64,000 bases of DNA, taken from NCBI GenBank assembly GCA_026874595.1, contig CM049313.1, positions 64,362,159 through 64,426,158 on the forward strand, given 5' to 3'. The notes beneath the pieces are model-generated. The model worked only from the letters and a program-made list of their open reading frames with translations, was not told the origin of the DNA and did not search any database. This DNA comes from Sipunculus nudus. Taxonomy: Eukaryota > Annelida > Sipuncula > Golfingiida > Sipunculidae. The position numbers were made by a program, and so were the translations under genes. Within the stretch, counting starts at the first letter, position 1; every line of letters starts with the position of its first letter. Positions 53,101-62,400 of this stretch are shown here, piece by piece.

Positions 53101-54279
53101 AAGCTCAAAGATTCACTTTTATGTCTTAAGGACAGGTTTTGACTTCTGGATTATTCCTAAACCTGTGCATATAAAACCTGAAATCCATATATATCATATC
53201 ATTCTTATAATTTGGATACCTTCATCCTCATTCAATTGACAGTGTCACCAGCAAGCCGTGGACCTGTCCTTTGAAAAAGAATAAAAAAACCATCATACAG
53301 TAATATAAAAATTTTTTTTTGGTCTGTTGCATTAGTTTTGAAGGGAATATTTTATTTTATGGTGAATCTGAACAGAGCCACCAATAATCATTTTCAGTTC
53401 TTTTCAGAGCTATCTGTAAAACTTTTGATTGTTATCAGAGCTATTAAAACTATGGCTGAAAGAGAAAGAGTTATTTGAGTCAGGGTAGTTCTAACCAAAT
53501 TTTTTGAGTCTATGATTTGGATTCATACTTGTGTTTCTGCATAAATATATCTGAATATTACTGCAAACCAAAAGGCAGTCTATATGCATGTATTACTGCA
53601 GGGCTTTAAACATATGCTATAATTATAAAAGAAACCTGTTATGACACTTTGCGTCTTTTCTACTGAGATTTCAGTCTGTTCCCTAGTTTGGAGATATTTA
53701 TTACCAAGTCAAAAATATACATGTATTTTAGTTAGTCAATAGATGTCCTTTTATACCTTGACATTGTTACCATGAGTATATGCACATAAGATCAGACAGA
53801 CAATGCATACCAAACACTCAATTAAAAATTTTGTACCTGTTTCAGTCCTGCTTGGAAATGTTGGTCCACTTGCAATGGCTGACATATATCAAAGCAGACC
53901 AAATGAATACATGTTGGAAACAAATGCATAATAATTGATCTGATGATGTATTTAAGAATTTTAAAAAAAAGATCACAGATAACCCTGTAACTATAAAAAT
54001 TGTAAACATGAAGTTATTCTGGAACAGTTTTCAAGCATTATTATGGAATGGGCATGTTAATAGTCATCAGATAACAACAATGATTAAGGTACGAGATGAA
54101 TAAAGCAAGGTTTCTACAGCTATAAATACTTATGCATTCTAGAAATTCTTCCTTATTCTGATGTTATTTAAACCCTGAAAATATTATATTCATATGAAAC
54201 TAGCAGTAGTTAGCATTGGCGTCAATTTTTCTTCCAGGGTGGGGGGGGGGGGGATGACTTTGTATATATGCATATATAT

Positions 54280-54338
<59 letters not shown>

Positions 54339-54368
54339 CCTATTTCAGCTTCTCTGAGTGACATATTC

Positions 54369-54407
<39 letters not shown>

Positions 54408-56427
54408 TATATATATTTATATGGATACATAATTATATATAAATACTTCATCATATTTAAAATAATTATAATGTTTTAGAAAATAAGTTATTTTGTGAAA
54501 TCTAAGCAAGGTTTAGATATAAATTTTTTAGTAAATAGATCTAAAGTCTTTAATTATATTGATTAATAAATTTCATTTGCAATATTATAATATTATTCTC
54601 TGAAAAGTGGGGGGGGATGCTTACATTGACCATCCCCCCTTATCAAAAAGTGGGGGGTATATATACCCCCATCCCCCCTATATTGACGCCCCTGGTAGTA
54701 AGTGGCTTGCTTACGTTTTGATAATCGAGTCTGTACTGATGGTAGGAAGAAAATCTTGAAAGTTGGTTAGTCTGAAAAAACTTCTTGAAAAAAGGTTAAT
54801 CTGCTTAGGGTCATGAAAGTAGGTCAGTGTGAGGAAATCCTTGATTTAGGTGATTATGAGGAAAATTGGGAAAGTAGCTCAGTTGAGGGAAAAATCCTGA
54901 ATGTAGGACAGTGTGAGGAAAATCCTGAATTTAGGCCAGTAAGAGAAAAATGATAAATGTAGATCAGTAAGAGGAAAATCATCATGTAGGTCAGTAAGGG
55001 AAAATCAATGTAGATCAAGCAAACGTATTCCAAATCTCATTATATTATCATATAACATAATTTCCTATGAAAAAAATATTAATATAGATTTTACATAAAA
55101 TAAGCCCAATTCCTGGAGGAAAAACATTTTTTCTATCTATTTTTCCACTAAAAACATGAGGTTGTGTGATTTGTTCAAAAACTATTGGCACATCTATGAG
55201 CACTGTCAACTCTGCAGTGACGTCACACACTGGGAAATCCCCTGTGACTAAAAATTCTAGATCTCAGTAAAAGCACAGTATATCTGCCTGTGTCAGTCCC
55301 AAATTTTCAGCAGAGAATAAAAACAACATGCATTACTAGATCTGAGTTGTTGATAAAATTCAGTCCATGATGTCACATGTGTACCAGCCAATCAAATCAG
55401 GACAAAGTCTGGGATCTGGATGAAATCCTCCCATCACACATCAAACACACATGGAATAGGTTTACTTAACCATGTAGGTCAGTAAGGGAAAATCATAATG
55501 TAGATCAGTATTAGGAAAATCTTCAAAGTAGGTCAGGATGAGATATATCTTGTCATTAGATCAGTATTAGGAAAATCTTGAAAGTAGGTTAGTATGGATC
55601 AAATCTTGAAGGGAGTCAGTTTGAGGCCTAATCTTTTTAACTCATGTCACTCGGAGGAGACATAAATGTAGGTAGCACTGCAGAGATATCTGTTGGTTTT
55701 TAAGACATTTTGACAGACAGTTCTTTGCACGAGAATGTTACATGTAAAGAATGAAAGTCGGTCAGTGTGAGTAGAATGTTGGCAGTAGGTCAGTCAGAGC
55801 AGAATCTTGAAATTAGGTCATTGTGAGGAGAATATTGAAAGTGGGTCACTGTGGAGAATCTTGAAAGTAGGTCATTGTAAGGAGAATCTTGAAAGTTGTC
55901 ATCATGAGGAAAATCTTGTAAGTAGGTAATTTGAGGAGAATCTTGAAAGTCTGTCATTGTAAGGAGAATCATGAAAGAAGTCATTGTGAGAATCTTGAAA
56001 GCAGGTCATTGTAAGCAGATTCATGAAAGTAAGTCATTGTGAGATTCTCGAAATTAGGTTATTGTGAGGAGAATCTTGAGTAGGTATTTGTCAGGAGAAT
56101 CATGAAAGAAGCCATTTTGATAAGAATCTTGAAAGTAGGTCATTCAGAGAGAATGTTCAAAGATGGTCAAAATAAAAATCAGGTGACATTAAATGATTTG
56201 AAATGATACTTGCTGTAATATCCTTTTTCTCTGATTCAGCGAGTGGCGTGTCACGACGGGACAGCACATCTACCACTAAGTGCATCCCGCAGCCAATCCC
56301 CAGTATCACGCACATTGAAATGCGAGCGAGTAAGTAACAAGCCTGAGTTGCTACCTACTTGCTTGTTCAAAGCTTGCTACCCCCACATGGTTCACATCAG
56401 TTTTAATCAAACCAGTCTCACAGCATG

Positions 56428-56460
<33 letters not shown>

Positions 56461-59400
56461 CTTTATTTTTTATATTTTTAAATTGAAATTACTTACTTTT
56501 TATCAATTAAAAAACTCCAACATCTGTGAAGCTGAAATCAATATGGCATGCTTACCTTAAGAAAAATGTCTTTTTCAGTTGGGTTTTATTGTGATTTTAA
56601 AAAAATGTTAAATCATCCTTGAAATGTCACAAAGGCTTTATCTAGAGAAAAACTTGTTGTGCACAAAAATACTTAATATTTTATTTTGAAATTATTGAAA
56701 TCAAGCTATTATTTTGTAATTATGTAGTGTCATTGAAATGATTAATGTGATTATCACATAATTGCATGCAGATACAGGGGATTATTATTTTAATGTGATT
56801 ATAGGAAGTATTTGCACACAATGTGTTCTTATGGCAAGCAAATTAATAAATGACAATTGTAATTTAGAAAGGATTAAATGGGAATAGCAAAGATGTAGGT
56901 GTAACTTCGGTAAAACAGCTCATATATTAACAGTACATGCTTATCATATACTAAATTGTCTTTTTCCCAGCCAAACTTGTATCATATAATTAGCATGTTT
57001 GTGCTAATTGCCAAGCTTTGCTGGGGTAATTGGAATCATCTGTCACAAGTTTGTCATTATTATTGCAAATGATTTATTTTTTTGTACAGAAAAGAAATGA
57101 GAAAGAACTCAATAATGCACTATACAGTGAACCTTGTACACACAACTAGAACTGTAGAAGATGCACTGTAGAGAGTACTTTATACTTGATAAAACTTGAA
57201 GGCACTCAGTCTGTTCATTTTGTATATAATGAAAAAAGAGGAGGCCCTCTGTCCATTTTGTCCATAATAACACTAGAAGGCCCTCTGTCAGTTCATTTTG
57301 TACAAAATAAGCAGGTCCCTTATAGTAATCACTATGTCTGTCCATCTGTCTTTCCATTTAACCATTCACAAATTTCTCTCTGGATGTTTGGATTGACATG
57401 TTCGTTTCAAACTTCTGTATGGCCCACCTCTCAAGTGAGAACTTATTGATTATGGATTCTTGAGGTCAACGGTGAATGCATACAGTCCCTGTCTTTAAAA
57501 TATGCAATTTAAGCAAAACTTTTCATCCCAAAACTTCCAATCTCTCACATACAGCTCACCATTCAATATGGATATAACTCTATTGATACTGTGTCACAAG
57601 GTCAAAAGGGCCATCGAGCCACAGATTTGTATCCTGAAGTAACATGCCAGTATGGATTTCAAACTTGACTTATTAATTGCTCACCTCTTAAGTAAGAATC
57701 CTAAGGTATCGGGATCAAGGGGTCAAAGGTCAAATTCCAAATCTTTGAAAAGATTGTGAATGCATTTTAAGCCAAACTTTTCAACCAAGACCATACATCT
57801 TGCACATAGAGAGCTCACCTTCCAATAGGGAAAGATTTTGGGGTCACAAGGTCAAAGTCACAGGGGTCATTTATCCTCAAATTTGTTCCCAGATGACATA
57901 TCCAGTTTAAATTGACATGTGAATTTCTAACTTGATTTATTATGGCCCCCCCACTAATGAAAGAATCCTATTTGAGTTACGGGTCACTAGGTCACAGCTG
58001 AAAGTCCCTGTATCCATATCTTTACAAAGATTTTGGAGGCATCATAAAAATTTCATATAAAATGTTTCCTTTTTGGATTAACTAACAATAGGGTCATTTC
58101 TCTCTGTATTTGCATGTAATCAGGTCCTTCACTATATATTTTCATGCATCACTCATCCTGCACAGGAAGTTTGTGGCTCTTTTGATGGGCCCTTCCTTAC
58201 CTGTCAGTATTCTAGTTATGTCTCTCCCCACCACCACCCCCCTTCCAGAGGAGATATGTTTTTTTTTCAGTCATCTGTACTTTGGTGAGTGTGTACTGTA
58301 GAATATCTTATGAACTCAGTTATATTTTTTTCCTGAAATTTGAAACACAAATTGTTTCTATAAAAATCTTGCACAAGTTAAAAAAACTGATTACCTTGAC
58401 CTTCGTCTTCTAGGTCAAATCTGCTGAAATGTAAAATTTTTGTGAACCCCATACTTTTTTTCACATTTTGTCCTCCAATTTGGTACACGACTTGTTTCAA
58501 CAAAGTTTGTGGACAAGTTAAAAAACTGGTGATCTTGACCGGGATCTTCAAGGTCAAATAAGCCTTATTATAGTCATTGTCTTGTGAATACAATAACTGA
58601 TGAAGTGTTGCATAATTTGCCCTCAGATTTGACATACAATTTCTGAGTTCTCAGGAGGGTCAAATCTGATTTTTGTGAACCACATAACTTTTGAAGTACT
58701 GAAGATTTTTTCTTCAAATTTGACACACCAGTTCTTTCCGCCAAAATCTCAGAGGAGATTGAATACTGGTGACCTTGATCTTCAAGGTCAAATCTGCTGA
58801 AGTTTAAAATCATTGATTTCAGATAGTGCATAATTTTACCCATTATGTTTGTGGATGGCCTGTGGGGGGGGGGGGGGGGAGACACATACTGTGGATGCCT
58901 TTTTATTTGCAAGGGTTTTAATTTTCTCGATATTTGTGAATGTAACATAATTGCGAAAATGAAACCCTCAGGAATAAGATGCCCCATCAACTAAGATGAA
59001 CAAGAGGGGATGATACATTTGCACAAACAGATTACTTCTTAGACCTATGGAAACAACCTATATTCACAACTTAATATGTGCATTGTATCCAAAGATATTC
59101 CAGTTTAAAGATGATTTAAACATATTCAAATACATACATTTGTAATAAAGTATACAGTTAAATAAAATCAGTTTTGATGGTTTTATTTCTGAAACCAAAA
59201 TATGATGAAGATTTTGTGTAATGACACTGTTTTGGCTTTACACATTCTTTTATTCTATCCTGTATGTAATTTTACCAAAGTGCAATAAACATTAAGTCCA
59301 AATTAGCTGAATATAGGTATAAATTTCGGTTGAATTTTTCAACTGAGTCTATCCTTGATAGGTGCATTCAAACCTGACTAAAGGTTATTGTGTTATCTTC

Positions 59401-62400
59401 ATTTTATACTTTGGTATATAAACTTTATCAGTGCTTCACAGATGGTCAAGGAGTTTTGCACTAACAGAAAAATTACCAACCTCAGGAGTTGGTCTGCATG
59501 TATCTAACTTTGGAGTTGGTCAATGTGTGTCTAACTTTGGAGTTGGTCAACATGGGTCTGACTTAAGAGCTGCTCCACATATTTCTAACAATGGATTTGG
59601 CACATATGGGTCTAAGTTCTAACTTTGGAGTTGGTCAGCATGTTCCAACTTTGGAATTGGTCAACATGTTCCAACTTTGGAATTGGTTCACATGATTCTT
59701 ACTTCCAGTTTTGTCCATAATTATCTTACTTTTGGGATGATCAATTTTAACTAGCTCAGTCTCTGTGTGGTTGCATCTTCCTATAAACAAGACTTTGGCA
59801 GCTATGTTTTCAGAGACTTTGCATTATGAAGCAGTTCTGTTTCATGAATAAGAAACAAGCTAGATTCAAAACTGCTAATCGAATCCAGTATACCAAATGT
59901 GAAAAAAAATCATAATAGTGGGAAGAAGAACACATCCCCCAGAAATGGGATTAGCTTACAAGCCTGCATTTGATTGGTCATATTATTGGTACATCTCTGA
60001 CAATGCAAAACATTTTATCTAAAAATAGCAACTGATGTAGTTTCAGCTGCTGTGAAGAGCAAGTGTTCTCAAGTCAAATGATTGGTTTTATTGTCTTGTT
60101 CATTATTCATTAAATAGACACCAGAGCTGCTTAATTAAGCAAGGTTAATAGGAAGATGTTTGACTGGTTTGTTTGGAGCTTTTGGTGGATGTGCTGCCAC
60201 CTGGTGCATGTTTCAGCCTGTGCACCTCAGACCTTTATTTGAGTGCATATGTATACACTTACCCATGGCATGGCCTAATGATATGAACCAAGCTGTTTTG
60301 TGTTACTTTTTGCCTCCGGTAGTGCATCATCGTTAAGCTGGAATGCCTGAATTAGGATTGATTTGGATTATGCATCTCTCAGTGTTGATATGTTGTTAAC
60401 TCTGACTCTTGACTCTATCCTGTAGGATTAGAAAAGGTCAAGTACAGATGTGTTTTTAAAAAAAGTTTAGGACAGAGAAGACATTAGGTCCAAATATAGA
60501 TTTGATAAATATTTGATTGTTTAAAATGATAAATCTAAAAAAAAGTTCTGAAACTCTATTAGTATGTCTTTCAGAAAAAATTGTATAATGTTCACATATA
60601 GTGAATATAAAGTGTTAAAGCTAATATTTGAGTCTAGGTTAAGCAGAAGCTGAGGTCCATTCAGTATTGAATATAGAATTTTACCCATAAATGTAGGGCA
60701 AAAGAGAACAAGAAGAGTTGTTTTCATGTTATGATATTTCTTGATAATTCAGAAATAATAATTGTTCTTTCTAAAATTTATAAGAAGAAAAATGCCAAAG
60801 TCTCATTTTCTTTTGGCTCCCTTTGGCCCATGTAGACATTGTGTAAGGTTTTGATATATGCAATGGTAGTCTTACAATGTACATATATAGTAATAAGTAT
60901 TATTAGTAATTAATTCCTTTGGAGTTCACAAGTGTTACAGTCATAACATTTTGCAAGTGTTACAGTTGCAAAAATGCATAACCATTTCTGTTGCTAATTC
61001 ACTGCTGTGACATTTGAAATTCTAGAAATTCTAAATATAAATGAAAAGATTCAGTATATATATATATAAAAATTTAAGGTATGTAGAAGTTTTTCTCAGA
61101 AAATAGGTTTCTTAGTTTAGCATATTGCAGTGCTGCCCAGCATGGTAGGCTCTTCTGCAGGCTGTTTGTAAACATGCCAGATGACCTTTTGTGGACAGTT
61201 CAGGTAAAAGTTCGGGTGATTTATAATATTTATGGTGAAGGTATCTTTGGCTTAAATCAGGAACCTGTTTCATTAAATAAATTATTGTGAAAAAATGACA
61301 TAACATTAAAGTGTTTATGTTAACTCCAGACCACTTTTCCTGGTGACTTGGACTCAATTTGACCTCTGTTAAGACTTGTGCCTAATTTGGGGGTCATGAC
61401 TGGATAAGCTTTGTTGTGGAAGTACTAATATAAAGAAGGGTTAACATGCTGACATATGCAGAAGTATTTTTGGAATATTGTAATGCTAGAAATTACAAAG
61501 TGTATTTGTTTGGGCCTATAATCATGATTTATGGAACATGGGGAAGTCACCCTCATTTGGCGTTCCAAATAATTATTATTTTATTCAAAATAACAAAACA
61601 TATGTCGAATAAATATCTGTTTCAACATGCTGGTTTTAATAAGAAAAATTGGACTCAGACTGATATTTAGACTTAGTTTTCAGATGATACAGACTTGAAG
61701 AAGTAGGACTCTTAATTCTCAAGGACTCAGACTCTGACTTGCACTTGGACTGTGATAATTTGAAATCAGACATACACTTGTATTCTGATAATTTGAAAAC
61801 AGACCTGCACTTGGACACTTATAATTAGTGGTGGGGGATCATCGAGTTAAATAAAAAATCAGTCGGTTTGCAGCCACTTTCAAACGCTTGATTACCAAAG
61901 GCAACTATCAATAACATCATAATAATGATTGTTTTCTTTACAGAATACCTTTATGTAATAGGCAAAAATTATTCTTCCATTTTTTACCACATTCCGCGCT
62001 TCATATAAAGAGTCTGTCTTCCCAAATAACTTCTGTATGTAACTAAGTATGACACAGTAGATGCGAGAACGGAGGACCTAAAAAACTTATTATCTGTGAA
62101 CTCGCATGGAGCTGCAGAATTAGCGGAAAGTTTTCTAACGAAATGTACATTGCAAAATATGGGCAGGAAGGTGTTAAAATACTCCATATATTCTCCAGGT
62201 CTATGCCAATTTTGCGAGATTCTCTTAGAGATAATCCATTCAACCGATGCCAGGTGCATCCGTTAAGGCCGTCCTTAAAAATTTCTTTGTTGGTGCTAAC
62301 CCGGCCAGTTGAGTTTTTGGATTTCAGCTGGAATTTTTTATTTTGGACTAGTCTGCGATTTTTTAAGCTCAGCTGACTATAAATCATCTGAGCTGTAGTC

